In this document: positions 10,831 to 23,139 of the stretch, piece after piece
Position numbering within the stretch: position 1 is the stretch's first letter
Layout of the letters: each line of letters opens with the position of its first letter
Assembly (NCBI RefSeq): GCF_900496995.4
Contig: NW_024470413.1
Location: 1 to 64,000, forward strand
Source of the DNA: Aquila chrysaetos chrysaetos
Lineage: Eukaryota; Chordata; Aves; Accipitriformes; Accipitridae
Direction: 5' to 3'
DNA: 64,000 nucleotides
Notes under the pieces: model-generated
The model's input: only the letters and a program-made list of their open reading frames with translations
Database searches by the model: none
Told to the model about the DNA's origin: nothing
Translations under genes and position numbers: made by a program

Positions 10831-13800
10831 GACATGAGGTCCTTACAGCTCCAGTGCCTCATCGCCTCCTCACCGACCTTCCACAGTGCCTGCTCATGAA
10901 CCTGGAGACCTCCTGGTGTTGCTGACAAAGACTTTTTCTGTTTCCTCTACCTGAGCAAGCAGTTTGCAACTTCCAACACCAGGTCACTCCTGCTGACTCC
11001 TGCTCTGATCCTAAATGACAAAAGCTGGTCCAACCTGTTGCCTGTCACAGAGAAGACCCCCACAAATCCAAGCTTCCCCTTCATACAGGGGGCATAGTCC
11101 TCGTCCTCCCTGCTGCTCCCTGGGCAGAGCCTGTAGCCCTCCATTGCAGCACCACAGCTCAGCAAGCTGTCCCACCACGTCTCATTTCATCCAAAATCAC
11201 CACAGTTCTGTGACAAGCCACGCGTCTCCAGCTCCTCCTGGCAGTGCACATTAGGGCCACGGCATCTCAGCTGTGGCAGCGTAGTGGAGCACAGACTTCT
11301 CACAGGGAAACCTGAACACTGGTCCTGACCAGAAAAAGATTGAACATCGAGTTCTTAGGGCTGCGCTGCACCCTGCTGCGCATCCAGCACAGCCATCAAA
11401 CCTGTGTAATGCTGCACAGATCCCTGGGCCACAGGACAACCTCAGCAGCATATTATCACACAAGAGCCTGCAGGCAGGTCCCACTCTGTACTGGACATTT
11501 GCTGCCTGTGTGGCCTTGCCTGTACCTAACCGTGCAGCAAAACATTCTCATGAAAACATCATTTCTGTTTGACTGTTGAGACCATGAGTAGAGTTGTTCC
11601 TTGTAAGAAAATCCTATAGTAGCTTGGATGACCAAAAGAGGAGACTGTTTTCTATGGATGGGGTCTGCATGCTTTGCTGCATTCAGGTAGAAGGCCCGTT
11701 CAATGCTACACCACCTGGGGTTCTCACCATCTAAAGGGGCCTAAGATGATCTGCATGGTTCTCTCCTTATAGTGTTAACGATGATGAACATAATTTTAAA
11801 ATGCAGCTCACCGTGTCCCAGTTCCTTTCTTACTGGGGTCATACCAGACCAGCACCTCCTCGAGAACAAAAATCACTCTCTCAGCACCCTTGGATGCAGC
11901 CCCTATGGTTCCCATGGACTGGTAAGGGTGTAGTTTGCTTGAGTAAGCCCGCGCTTGATCCCCATCCACTGCTGGTTGGTCTCCTCCAGAGTCCTGCCTC
12001 ACAGCTCAAAGGCCTGGGAGACCTTGCTGGTATTAACCGAGGCTGTGACGTAGAGTACCTCAGATCTATCTAGAGCTACTCTTCCTCATTTCAGCAGTGG
12101 TCCTACCTTATCTCTTTTGCTTCTGTAACAGTTCCTGAAGTACCAAAAGTTCATCTTGGTGCCCTTGAAACCCTTTTTGAGCTTCCACCGAGTTTTGACA
12201 CGGACCATTGCTGTGCTTGGAGGATGATGTCCTTGAAGACAAGATGTATCCAGGCACACTCTGAAAATTCTTGGTCTTTTCATTGACTGGATCATCAAGG
12301 GAGTGAGTAAAAACCCCTGTGTGACATGCTTCCTGTTCATGCAATGCCTGCAGCTCTTGGGTGGAGAAGGAGCAGACCTTGCCTCATGATGGCATCTGAT
12401 GACTGATGCCTCTGACTGATGCCTTTAGTGTATGGCAAACAGGCACCAAATCGCACTCTCTGTGATGCCGTCTGGGACATCTATGACGCACCCACCCTGA
12501 ATGGGAATTGCTTTCCTGCAGCTCCTGTGAGGTCCCTGCCAGCCTTGGCATCTCGTGTAGCTCTGTGGCCCTGGATTTGGACATGAAACAGAGTACGTGC
12601 CCTGAATTCTGTTAGGCAGTGTGGGGATGAACCTGGGACACATGCCATTACAGTCAGTGGTGGTATAGTAAATTCAGCTGATGGAAAAGAGAGAGACCCA
12701 GCTCTCGCTATGGTACATGACTGCAAGCGTTCATATGAATACCTGTATCAAGTGCCATGAAGATAAGGAGTAGGAAAAGGTCCTTTTGGCCTTTAGTTGG
12801 GCATAAGCTGCCATGTCACTTGGCCAAAGGAATTTCCCACCAGGCTCATACATGATTCCCAAGATGTTGCCCTGTCTCTATGAACTTCTCTGTTACAGTT
12901 TGCTGTTACCTACATGTATCTTGGACCACCTCTGGCCGTTCAAATGTCACCAGGGATTTGCATCTGAACACCTGACTCCTGCCTTTCCTCTCCCTTAATT
13001 CAGATGGGAGCTGAGACAAGGAGCTCACATGCAGGTGTCTATTTTGCTCACACCTGAACTGAGGCAAGAGGAATCCCACCTCCTGTGGCTTTGTGGTGTG
13101 CATGGGAGGCAGCTGAGCCTCCTTCAAATGCCATGAGTAGAAAGGCAGGATGATTTGCCTCCACTGACCCATGGATCCCTTCCCTCAGCAGGGGTAAAGG
13201 AGATCCCTGCTGCCTCTCTCTGGGGATCCTGTCTAACAATATGACCAAAAAACGTGGCATGTAGATGGAAGTTTGTCTCTGAGAGGAGAATTTTATTTCA
13301 GGAAAGAAGTGTCTCTCCCTAGCTGAGGGAGGCAACATCAGTGATTCCTTCAGCCTGTTTCCTGGCAGGTTCCCCTGGAGCCCCAGGGACACCAGGAGGG
13401 AGCCCAGAGGGGGCAGAGAAAGTTCTGCCTTGGGCTGGTCCTCTGCTGCTGAGCTGTGGCTGGGCTCCTGGGCTGGAGGGAGCTCCTGGCAAGCAGGCAG
13501 CATTTCAGAGAGACAGCTCTGCCCAGGAGCAGCTCCTCTGCAAAGCGCAGCAGGGCTGAGGGCACTGCCTGCAGGCACCGAGGGGAAAGGAGTGAGGCAG
13601 AGAGAGAGGTTAAAGGCAGTCTGGGGTGGGAGAAGAGAGAAGAGCTGACTTGGAGATAAATCTTCACAGCCCTTCACAGGGTAAGTCTCTGGCTGCAGGG
13701 CAATTCCTGGAATGACCTCCTAAAGCTGGCACATCCCACAGCCTATGGGATCTGTCAGGAGGACTCTCACAGTTTGTGCAGTGCAGGGAAAAAGGACGCG

Positions 13801-15060
13801 CTTTGGAGCAGAGGTTCCCTGCTGCACCCTCAGAGGGACAGGGCATGTCAGCTGCCTTCACCCGGGGATGGCTGCGGAGTGTGAAGCTGGGTGTGCAGCC
13901 AGGGGTGCCCAGGGCTGTCCTGCTGAGCAGGGTCCCTGCACCCCAGGGGGCTGTGTGCTGGGGCAGGGGCTCTGCCACTGGTCAGGGTAAGTACTCAGCC
14001 TGCCTGGGGAGCTCCAACAGCAGACAAGGGAGAAGCTGTGGGTGGAAGAAGCAACTTGCAGCAGGACAGGGTCCTGCAGCTGACAAGAGGGTGCTGTGTG
14101 GGTCAGGGCTGCTCACAGCTCCCAGTCACCCCCAGAACATTTCCAAGGGCACTTTTCAAGGGCAAGGTCAAAGCAGGGATTGCTAAAAACCTAAGAAGTT
14201 TTCCTGAGTTTGTGTTTTCAGTTTCCTACTCTTGGGGAGGTTTTGGGAGAAATGGAAAAGGAGCTGTCATGCTTGAGCAGCTCACTGAGACTCCTGAGTC
14301 TGACAGGAGCCTCCTGAAGTAGAGCACAGGGACTGAGAACAACTGCCTGGCTGTGCTGGTGTCTGGGAGGTGGCATGTACAGCTGGGGAAGGGTAACTCT
14401 TTCCTGAGACTTCAGCTGCCTCTCCCCTTGCCTCTCTGAGCCAATCTATCTCTGCTTTTTTCCTTGGTTCTCCACTAGTCTGTGTTATTGCTATTGTTAT
14501 CTTGTTGTTGCTGTCAGGCTCTGTGGGGGTGGGAGTTTCAGCTGCAGAGTCACACACTGATCTTGTGGGTCCTCCCATGCAGCTGTGTCCATGGGAACAA
14601 GTGTCCCAGCTTTCCTCTCATCTGAGGGGTTATGCTCAATGCTGTCTGTGGGGCTGGGGAAAAACTCCAGGTGGGATAGTGGAGAGCTCTAACCCCCCAC
14701 CTCTCACTCAAACACTGTTTTGATTGTGTTTTCTTAGCCCTGGGAGTGCAGATCCTGACAAGCACTTTTACATTAGGAGTAGTGTCATCTGACCAATTCA
14801 AACACCAGGACTGACCCCCTGATGGACACCATTCCCAGAAACCCACTGCTGCAGAGCAGGGCTGACTCCTTGGCAGCCAATGGGCAGAGGTCCTGCTCCT
14901 CACGGCACATGCAGCTAGCACCAACCAGAGCTCCAACCACAGAGCTGAACAGAGATCTCTTTGAAATTGAAAAAATGCGGTGAACTTGTATTATGAGAAA
15001 TGGCTTTGATTTTGGTCAGAGAATAATGCCCTAACTTGTCACTGCCCTTGCCTCCCTGTT
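10831..15060. other. arm A non-coding stretch upstream of the OR gene
   Basis: Matched by about 25,260-29,100 in reverse complement up to about 14,590. The portion 14,590-15,030, just upstream of the OR gene, is poorly matched, because arm B has about 0.5 kb more there. A 209-codon open frame on the minus strand (13,048-13,677) is broken in arm B by small indels and has no recognisable domain. I see no exon that I can support. Confidence 0.5.
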
Positions 15061-15063
15061 CAG
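15045..15063 (+). promoter_or_regulatory. candidate splice acceptor of OR coding exon
   Basis: A pyrimidine-rich run ending in 'ccctgttcag' lies 24 bases before the chosen ATG. Vertebrate OR genes commonly have a non-coding 5' exon spliced just upstream of the coding exon, so this is a plausible acceptor. No branch point or upstream exon was identified. Confidence 0.35.
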
Positions 15064-15086
15064 TGCTCCACACCCAGAGGCAGCAG

Positions 15087-16043
15087 ATGTCCAACAGCAG
15101 CTCCACCACCCAGTTCCTCCTCCTGGCGTTTGCAGACACGCGGGAGCTGCAGCTCTTGCACTTCTGGCTCTTCCTGGGCATCTACCTGGCTGCCCTCCTG
15201 GCCAACGGCCTCATCATCACCACCGTAGCCTGTGACCACCACCTCCACACCCCCATGTACTTCTTCCTCCTCAACCTCTCCTTCCTCGACCTGGGCTCCA
15301 TCTCCACCACTGTCCCCAAAGCCATGGCCAACTCCCTCTGGCACACCAGGGCCATCTCCTACCCAGGATGTGCTGCCCAGGTCTTTCTGTTATTCTTTTT
15401 GATCTCAGCAGAGTATTTTCTTCTCACTGTCATGGCCTATGACCGCTACGTTGCCATCTGCAAACCCCTGCACTACGGGACCCTCCTGGGCAGCAGAGCT
15501 TGTGTCCACATGGCAGCAGCTGCCTGGGGCTGTGGGTTTCTCAATGCTGTGCTGCACACTGCCAATACATTTTCACTACCCCTCTGCCAAGGCAATGCTG
15601 TGGACCAGTTCTTCTGCGAAATCCCCCAGATCCTCAAGCTCTCCTGCTCAGATGCCTACCTCAGGGAAGTTGGGGTTCTTGCAGTTGGTGTCTGTTTGGG
15701 ATTTGGGTGTTTTGTTTTCATTGTGCTGTCCTATGGGCAGATCTTCAGGGCTGTGCTGAGGATCCCCTCTGAGCAGGGACGGCACAAAGCCTTTTCCACC
15801 TGCCTCCCTCACCTGGCCGTGGTCTCCTTGTTTATAACTGCTGCCACGTTTGCCTACCTGAAGCCCCCCTCCATCTCCTCCCCATCCCTGGACCTGCTGG
15901 TGGCAGTTCTGTACTCGGTGGTGCCTCCAGCCTTGAACCCCCTCATCTACAGCATGAGAAACCGTGAGATCAAGGATGCCCTGAGAAAACTAATCATTGG
16001 GTGCTTTTCAGAAGGAATAATCTTCCTGTTATCTTTTGCATAA
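15087..16043 (+). CDS. olfactory receptor, OR14-like (arm A)
   Basis: Intact single-exon odorant receptor of 318 residues, the normal length, expected to be a seven-helix Gs/Golf-coupled receptor in the cilia of olfactory neurons. The start is the ATG at 15,087 ('MSNSSSTTQF'). An in-frame ATG 17 codons upstream (15,036) would lie before a likely splice acceptor and is not conserved in arm B. Visible hallmarks are an N-terminal glycosylation site (Asn3-Ser-Ser), '[11 protein letters not shown]' at 55-65 (TM2), Cys95, 'MAYDRYVAICKPLHY' at 116-130 (TM3/ICL2), 'KAFSTCLPHL' at 234-243 (TM6) and 'NPLIYSMRN' at 284-292 (TM7). The wording matches the avian-expanded OR14 (gamma-c) group, though the exact orthologue cannot be named. 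The ligand is unknown. It differs from the arm B receptor at about 30 positions, several of them in TM3-TM6. Confidence 0.95.
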   Translation: MSNSSSTTQFLLLAFADTRELQLLHFWLFLGIYLAALLANGLIITTVACDHHLHTPMYFFLLNLSFLDLGSISTTVPKAMANSLWHTRAISYPGCAAQVFLLFFLISAEYFLLTVMAYDRYVAICKPLHYGTLLGSRACVHMAAAAWGCGFLNAVLHTANTFSLPLCQGNAVDQFFCEIPQILKLSCSDAYLREVGVLAVGVCLGFGCFVFIVLSYGQIFRAVLRIPSEQGRHKAFSTCLPHLAVVSLFITAATFAYLKPPSISSPSLDLLVAVLYSVVPPALNPLIYSMRNREIKDALRKLIIGCFSEGIIFLLSFA

Positions 16044-16272
16044 GACTCATATCTCTTTACAGGCCCAGCCTGTCTTCTGGTGTTTTTTTAATGGTGATTT
16101 TTGGTTTTGAGTGTCATTTTTGGTTGCTCTTTTTCCTTTGTTTTACTTATCTGAATGCTTTGCACAAAGAAATGTCTTTATTCCTCTGGTTTCTAACTCA
16201 CAGTCTATCCAGATTTTGTGTGCCCCACAGGCTGTGCAAATGAGGAGCCATACCCTCTGTGTATTTACCCAA

Positions 16273-16278
16273 AATAAA
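16273..16278 (+). terminator. candidate polyadenylation signal for the arm A OR gene
   Basis: AATAAA lies about 230 bases past the stop codon, followed by 'gggccctgcagtgacttgtt'. The hexamer and its surroundings are conserved at 23,134-23,139 (minus) and 51,874-51,879 (minus), downstream of the other two OR14-like copies. Confidence 0.5.
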
Positions 16279-16279
16279 G

Positions 16280-17266
16280 GGCCCTGCAGTGACTTGTTCT
16301 TCTGAGATCCTTCCTCCAAGACCTTCTCTGCAGCTGCAGGGAGCAGTGCCTGTGTGCAGAGGGGAAGAAGAAAAGAGTCCAGGCACAGCGGCACTGCCAG
16401 GGAGCACCAGCGCTTGGTCTTTCCTGAGCTGCTCTCTTCCCACTTGCATGCTTTCCTTCTGAACCCTCTGGTTGGTGTAAAGCCTGAGTGCTCCTCAAGC
16501 ATGGTTACAGTCCTGCTGTGTGGCAGGCCTGTGGCCGCAGGCAAGGACAGGCAGTGGGCACTTGTGTGACAGAGCTGGCCTCCATTGCTCCATTTCCAAC
16601 AGACAAGGGGATCTCCCCATGCCTTGTGCCACAGATGCCCCCCACCTCTGGGGCTCACCCCTCTCCACCCCCGAGGAGCTGCTGTGCCCTTCAGAGGGTC
16701 TGGGGCTGTGGGGTGAGTGCCCAGAGCTCTGCCGCACCCTGTGGTGGGCACTGCTGTGGGGTCATGCCAGACTGGGCTGTGCTGGGGAGAGGGCAGGGGA
16801 GGTCAGGGGCAGTGGGAAGAGTTTAGGGGGAGCTGTGGGCTGGAAAGTGCCCAAGACAGAAAAATATCATTGCATAGCTTGTGTTGTGTGACCATGCAGG
16901 GCAAGGATTCACACCGGGGGGTTGTGGTGCAGAGGCAGGGCTTGTGGAAAGAATGGAAGACATGCAGGTGCTGGAGAGAGAAGGAGGCCGGTCTGTGCCC
17001 TTGTTGGTGTGGGCAGACAGGGAAGGTGGCTCAGGGTCTTTGTCACTCCCAGTGTCTCTCATTGGCCATTTCCACCTCTTGCTGGTCACCCCATATTTAA
17101 GGGTGAGTTTGCTTGTGAGGCCATCTCCATCTTCCTGCTGGGCCAAGGGCTGGTTTGTGGGAACAGACAGCCCTGCCCAGCCTCTCTCCTTCAGCAGACC
17201 CTGGAGCAGAGCTATCTGCAAAGCCCCATGTGGGACAAGGCTGCAGCAGGGCAGGGGTCGGGACAG
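16280..17266. other. arm A sequence downstream of OR gene
   Basis: Matched by 22,165-23,130 (reverse complement) and by 50,630-51,870 in copy 3. Several frames are open for 100-200 codons because the sequence is GC-rich, but the frames are not conserved between copies and show no domain. By eye the similarity here (about 93%) is lower than in the outer arm. Confidence 0.5.
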
Positions 17267-17739
17267 GTACAAAGCACAAATTTCTGTTGCCTTTGTTGTG
17301 GAGGTATGTGCGTAGGAAAAGAAAAGCTCACCTGGAGATGCTGGTTGCAAGGGAATTCAGAAGCAAACAGAAGACCTTTGGTCACTTCTGAGAGACCAAG
17401 GCTGAACAAGGAAAATGCAGGGCTGCTGCTGAATGGGCAAGGTGATTTAATAACAGCAGACACAGCTGGGGCTGAAGGAATGAATGCCTGCTGTGCCTGA
17501 GTCTTTACTGAAATGGTCTCCAGGTCCCTGTGCTCAGGGAAAGGCTTCAAGGAAGAGGAGAGCATGCACTGCCATGAAAGTCAGGAAATCCTTCAAGGAC
17601 TGATGCCAGTTTCTGCCCCTGCAGGGGACTAACCCTGGCAACAACACAGGCGGGGGGCTGCCTGGCTGGAAGGAGGCCTTTTGGAAAGTTCTTGGTGGAC
17701 AGTGAATTGGACAGGACGCAGCCGTGTGCCTTGGAAGCA

Positions 17740-17975
17740 AGGGAGGAGAGGAGCACCCTGGGCTATATGACCAGGAGCACGGCCAGGTGGTTGGGGGAAG
17801 AGGTTCCACAGAACACTGTGACCAGATTTCAGATCCCAGTACAGGAAAGATGTTAGCAAGCTGGAGCCATTTAGCAAAGGGCCCCCCTAATGGTCTGAGG
17901 CAGGAAGACTCTACCTGTGAGGAGAGGCTGAGGGAACTGGGCTTGTCCAGCCTGGAGAAAGGAAGATCTTGGGTG
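17740..17975 (+). mobile_element. CR1 LINE fragment
   Basis: The blocks 'aggagcacggccaggtggtt' and 'gaggagaggctgagggaact', followed by 'gggcttgtccagcctggaga', are CR1 ORF2 end to 3'UTR sequence on the plus strand ('EERLRELGLSSLEKG'). It is short and truncated at both ends. Confidence 0.7.
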
Positions 17976-20584
17976 AAATATGCAGCAGAATTGCAGTGTT
18001 CCCAGGAAGACTGAGTCAGGCTCGTGTCCATGGCAGAAGACACAAGGACAAGAGTCAATGGGCTGAAACAAGGGAGTTAGTGCACATATACAGAAATACA
18101 TTTCCAACATGAGGATACTCAAATGCCAATCCTTGCTTAACCACAGCTTTGTGTTTAAAACAACATCCAGTAAGGACAGGAGGGCATCAGTATGCCTTGG
18201 GAGATCCCAGGGTCCAAGTGGGGTGGGGAAAAGGGGACGTAGCTAATGTCCGCCGGGAAACCAGCACAGGCATAGGACAGTGTAGGACAGCCTGCAATGG
18301 GGATGACTGAGGGCATTGCAGCAGGTGAGATCACCACCAGCCAACACAACTGAGATCCTTATCCTCTACACCCTGGCTGCTGTCTCTTCCACTGAGGCCC
18401 ATGAGCAGACACCAGGTTCTTATAGTCCCAGGGCATTGTTGCCTCCTCACCCACCCTCTGTATACCCTGTCCTGCACTTGGCATTACACACCCCCACATC
18501 CCACTGCTCCCCAGAAGAGCAACAAGTATCCCGTGAGGTAATGGGACCCCTTTCCCAGAGGATGGGGGTCAGGGTTTGGGTGTCCTGCTTGGTGAAACGC
18601 ATCAAGGGTTTTCACAGCCACATTCCACGCATGATTTTCCACCTCTAAACAGTGCATCTGATTTCCTCCTTCACCAGCCCCCAGGGACGGTCCCTTGTCT
18701 GGTCATTCCCTCCATGGCCTTTTCAGGGATGGCCCTCACTGGAACCCACTAACATGCTCAGAAACTTGGAGGCTTGCTGCTGACTTTGAAGTCTCTAGGG
18801 GCTTCTTCAGTCTTTCAGGATCTACAGTTCAGGAAGTCAGCACCAGAGGGTTCATTAACATGCAAAACACCCTAACAAGTCCAGTCACTGTGCATCATTT
18901 TCCTTTAAGTCTTCAATTCTGATGTGGTTAATTAGAGCAGTTTCAGGTGTGTAATCAACATGAAATGATACGAACACCTAACAGCACCAAAAAGAAAGGG
19001 TTTCTTTTTCTCCACGTTATTTTTCTTCTTATACATGAATTGACGTCAGCAATCTCTAACTGATATTGATCCTGTGCATCTCATAATGCAGTCTGGATAG
19101 ATGTGAAAATCCAGAGCCTTCATGTTCCACAACCTATGGTCAGTCTTCATCCCTACCCCCAACCTACCATCAGCCACCTGGGACTTGGAGCAGCCCTGTT
19201 CCAATCTGACCTTTCACCACTGAAGGCTGTAGCTGCATGTTTCAGCCTGTTGGCACCAATTCCCACCTGTTTTTCTTGGAGATTGAGAGGCACACAGACA
19301 CAGAAGGGTGTTTCTTAATTGCCAACAAGCAAAAACAAAGGCAGGCATAGTTCAGTAAAAAATAGAAGACATTCCTCAGCTAGGTATTAACTCCACATTA
19401 CATCCACTGAAACCTGCTTCCTACAGACGATAATCTTAGACCAAGAAAAAACACGTTTTGTGTTCAGTCACAGATCCCATGATCTCCCAAAATGTTCCCT
19501 GTCCTGGATTTTGTTTGTTTATTTGTCCATACTCACTCTTTTGCAGACAGCATGTCACACACTGAAGTCACAAGCTCCCTCGACTCACAGAGGGATGCAA
19601 AGAGACAAAGGGAAGGAAATGCTCCTTTCTGAATAGCCAAATCTGCACTAACCCCAACATATCTGAGTTGCAGGCACATCTTCAAGCAGACTCTGCATCA
19701 TCTAGACACACTTGTTTTTCATTTGCTGCATGGTAAATTTCTACAGGTGACTCCCTTGTAGGTGAAGACAGGGATGAAAGCAATCACCTCTAACACTAGA
19801 CAGCTTGGGTGCAATTGCCCAGGCTTCCCTTGCTAGTCAAGGGAGAGAAATCACTTGTCTCAGCCAAGAGGCTTTGATGCAACCTGCCTGTCCACCAGCT
19901 CATGCTCCAATAGTTCTGCCATCAGTGTGCATCACACTTCTATGTCCCACATGAGGTCTTCAGCTACCTCAGGGTATCCTGGAGGCAGTGGCCACCCCCG
20001 TATGGGCAACTGAATCAACCCATGAGTGGAGATGATAGATATACGTTGAAACATATGCAGAAAAGAGCTCTGTGTAATCAGTGTGTAAGAAGTCTTCATT
20101 TCCAGAGTTTTGAGGGTTTTCTATAAATCCTCATGATTGCTTTCTCTATTGGTCATTGACATGGAACAGCAAGCTGCTTCCCCTTTCTCTCCCTCTATGT
20201 AAATCTAGATTTATACAGTCATTTCTAAAATGCATTTCCTGTGAACACGTTGAATGGCAAAACTGTTCTCAGGACAAGTTTATATTAAAGCGTTTGACAT
20301 CTGCATTTCATATCTAAACAGAGCTGAGAGCAATGGAGGTTGGAGAGGTTGGACAGAGCCCACTATTATTTCTTTGCTATCAAGCAATGTCCAAAACTGG
20401 TAGCACTTCCCACCTATCATCCCTTTTTTGAGGTGGCCAAATCTTTATGGGCTATACAATGGCATAACTTCGTGGCCCTCCAAGTGCCAGACCCCAGCCG
20501 ATACACCACAGAGGGCCAGAGCACAGCTCATGAAAGGAAATGCCATTCCTATCTGATAACCTGATAAACCTCTCCAATGCAATG

Positions 20585-20800
20585 GCTGCCTTGGTAGATG
20601 AGTAAGGCTTTTGACACTCTCTCCCATAAAATCCTCATAGAGAAGCTGCTGAAGGAGAGGCTGGATGAACAGACAGTGAGGTGGATTGAAAACTGGCTGA
20701 ATGGCCGGCCCACACAATGGTGGTCAGTGGCACGAGGTCTCCCTGGAGGCAGGTCACCAGTGGTGCACTGCAGGGGTCAATACTGGGTCCAGTCCTCTCC
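20585..20800 (+). mobile_element. CR1 RT palm fragment in the spacer
   Basis: The plus strand reads 'SKAFDTLSHKILIEKLL', 'LDEQTVRWIENWLNGR' and then, after a frame change, 'PVTSGALQGSILGPVL'-like sequence. This is the CR1 RT segment around the first catalytic aspartate, here retained as 'AFD'. Both ends are truncated, so it is inactive. Confidence 0.85.
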
Positions 20801-21817
20801 CTTTAAACCTCAACTCTACTGTAATTTTGTGATCCTGTGATACCCTTTCAGGAAAATCAGTGCTGCCGGGCACCTCTCTGAGGTGTCAGTGCCCGTGAAT
20901 CAGCAGGCATTCTCCATCTCCTAGGCATGTACACAACATGGAAAAAAAAAAATCTCTTTCATCCCTGACTTGCAGAAGAGGGGTCTTGCTTCCTGACATC
21001 TTCCCAGGACACACCTCCTCCTCTTCCCCATCCACAGACATCCACTGCTTTCCTTTTCTGGCCTCAGAGAGGGTTTCAGGATTTGCTAAAGCCATCGGCC
21101 ACCTCCTCATTTCTCACTGACATCCCTTGACCCTCTCTCTGAGCCCTACACACGGCCAATCAATGAGTGCTGCTCAGAGCTGCTCGCTCTTCAGAAGAGG
21201 CCTTGAGATTCCTGCATATTCCTGGTGCTTATTAATGATCTTCCTGACTCCCTCCAGAGCTCATGGCAAACATAGTTGTCTACAACAGGGCCTTTATGAC
21301 CATCTTTTATGAAATCATTGTCTTTTTAAGATCTCTGCAGAAAGAGTAGCTACAGAAAAACACCTAATACAGAAAAACAGAGGCTGAATGAAGTGCCAGG
21401 AAGAACCAAGTGAGCAACACCCAAGGCTGCGGCTTCCTGGCAAGGAGTCTTTCCTGTTTGTCACCTTTTCTCATGAAAGAAACAGGAAAACTGTCCATCC
21501 CATGGAGCTCTGCAGAAGGAAGATGGAGCTGTACGTTGTGTGAGGGGATACAAGCAGGATCAGCAGGTAGAAAAGACTTTGGTAGGGAAGGCTTTACGAG
21601 GGAGCACCCTGACTTCACCCAGATAAAAAAGAGACCAGGCAGTGTGCTGACATGATGGTTAGAAGTGTTCCAGGATAAAAGAGTGTGGATGAGAGCAGGT
21701 GGGAGAGATTTGGTTTGCAGAGATTTGAGGTAGCACTTTCCGTGTCTGAGCAGCCTGAGGTTTGGAGCCAGGGGAAAATACTGAGGCTCTCAAGGACCTT
21801 TTGGAATTAGTGGAACT

Positions 21818-21822
21818 ATCAC
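21818..21822 (+). other. preserved empty target site of the 49.76-kb LTR
   Basis: Here 'ggaactatcac' runs straight into 'tactagcagtaacagg'. At 49,753-50,498 the same two flanks surround a 736-bp LTR, with 'atcac' duplicated on each side. Confidence 0.85.
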
Positions 21823-23133
21823 TACTAGCAGTAACAGGACAGCGCTGAAAGGGAACTCCTTAGTATTCTCGATGATGAAGTAAAGCTTTTTAATTTTCTT
21901 GTTACTTGAGAAAATAGCTAGGAGTTCTCAGTGATGAGCCTCTGGTATGCAATTCTGAGAACAAGTGTCCATGACGGCACCTCCTGGCAGGTGCTTCATG
22001 GCCCCTGTCAGCGCCCTGTCCCTGTGCTGGCCCAGCCCTACTGCCCATACACAGTCCCACAGCCCCACTCTGCAGGCACAGCAAGGGAAAGGGGAGAGTC
22101 GGGGTGGGAAAATTTCCCCCATTTGTGATTTATGACCCTCCTACATTTGCAGCTGCCACAGCACCCGACCCCCGCCCTGCCCCAGCCTTGTCCCATGTGG
22201 AGCTTTGCAGACAGCTCTGCGCCAGGGTCTGGGGAAGAAGCAAGGCTGGGCAGGGCTGTCCGTTCCCCCACACCAGCCCTTGGCCCAGCAGGAAGGTGGA
22301 GGTGGCCTCACAGCCAAACTTACCTGTAAACCTGGAATAACTGGCAAGTGCTGGACATGGCCAAAAAGAGATGTTGGGAGTGATGAAGACCCTGAGCCAC
22401 CTTCCCTGTCTGACCACACCGCAAGGGCACCGACCGGCCTCTTCTGTGCTCTGCACCTGTGTGTCTTCCATGCTTGCCGCAAGCCCTGCCTCTGCACCAC
22501 AAACCCCCGGTGTGAGCCCTTGCTCTGCATGGTCACACACTGCAAGCTACACACTGATATTTTTCTCTCCTGGGCGCTTTCCAGCCCAGACCAGCTCCCC
22601 CTAAACTCTTCCCACTTCCCCTGACCTCTCTCCACGTTCCCTGCCCTCTCCCCAGCACAGCCCAGTCTGGCATTGCCCCACACCAGTGCCCACCACAGGG
22701 TGCGGCAGAGCTCTGGGCACTCACCCCACAGCCCCAGACCCTCTGAAGGGCACAGCAGCTCCTCGGGGGTGGAGAGGGCTGAGCCCCAGGGCTGGGGGGC
22801 ATCTGTGGCACAAGGCATGGGGAGATCCCCTTGTACAATGGGAATGCTGCAATGGAGGCCAGCTCTGTCACACAAGTGCCCATTGCCTGTCCTCGCCTGC
22901 GGCCACAGGCCTGCCACACAGCAGGACTGTATTCCACCAACCAAAGGGTTCAGAAGGAAAGCATGGCAGTGGGAAGAGAGCAGCTCAGGAAAAAACAAGC
23001 GCTGGTGCTCCCTGGCACTGCTGCTGTGCCTGGACTCCTTTCTTCTTCCCCTCTGCACACAGGCACTACTCCCTGCAGCTGCAGAGAAGGTCTTGGAGGA
23101 AGGATCTCAGAAGAACAAGTCACTGCAGGGCCC

Positions 23134-23139
23134 TTTATT
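23134..23139 (-). terminator. candidate polyadenylation signal for the arm B OR gene
   Basis: AATAAA on the minus strand about 220 bases past the stop codon, in the same context as the arm A signal at 16,273. Confidence 0.5.

Larger units (their letters stand above)
1308..17266 (+). repeat. arm A of large inverted duplication
   Basis: Nearly every segment here recurs in reverse complement between 22,165 and 38,757. Anchors are the CR1 C-terminal fragment (1,346-1,990 against 38,122-38,722), an ERVL-type LTR (to 4,768 against from 36,033), the T/G-rich block (8,560-9,040 against 30,930-31,400), a CR1 RT fragment (9,620-10,110 against 29,800-30,330), an OR pseudogene (10,167-10,830 against 29,100-29,767) and the intact OR14-like gene (15,087-16,043 against 23,359-24,315). 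Homology stops abruptly at about 17,266, after 'gggcaggggtcgg'. At the outer side arm B stops near the counterpart of 1,308, while copy 3 continues to about 1,151. Confidence 0.93.
17267..22164. other. spacer between the inverted arms
   Basis: Non-palindromic centre. It contains a CR1 fragment at 17,740-17,975 and a CR1 RT fragment at 20,585-20,800. A stretch at about 19,960-20,115 looks like a diverged copy of 9,458-9,577. The right part (20,907-22,164) is duplicated in direct orientation at 48,842-50,640. No gene is recognised between 18,000 and 20,580. Confidence 0.75.

Noticed and set aside
13048-13677. 209-codon open frame on the minus strand, the longest outside the OR genes
   Set aside because: The arm B counterpart is frameshifted by small indels, no domain is visible, and the composition looks like chance in GC-rich DNA.
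15036-15086. Upstream in-frame ATG giving a 17-residue longer arm A receptor
   Set aside because: It lies before a probable splice acceptor, is not conserved in arm B, and the standard OR length starts at the MSN ATG.
16143-17500. Several overlapping frames of 110-200 codons downstream of the arm A receptor, and similar ones at 22,130-23,160
   Set aside because: The frames are not conserved between the three duplicon copies, and the region is 3' flank of an OR gene.
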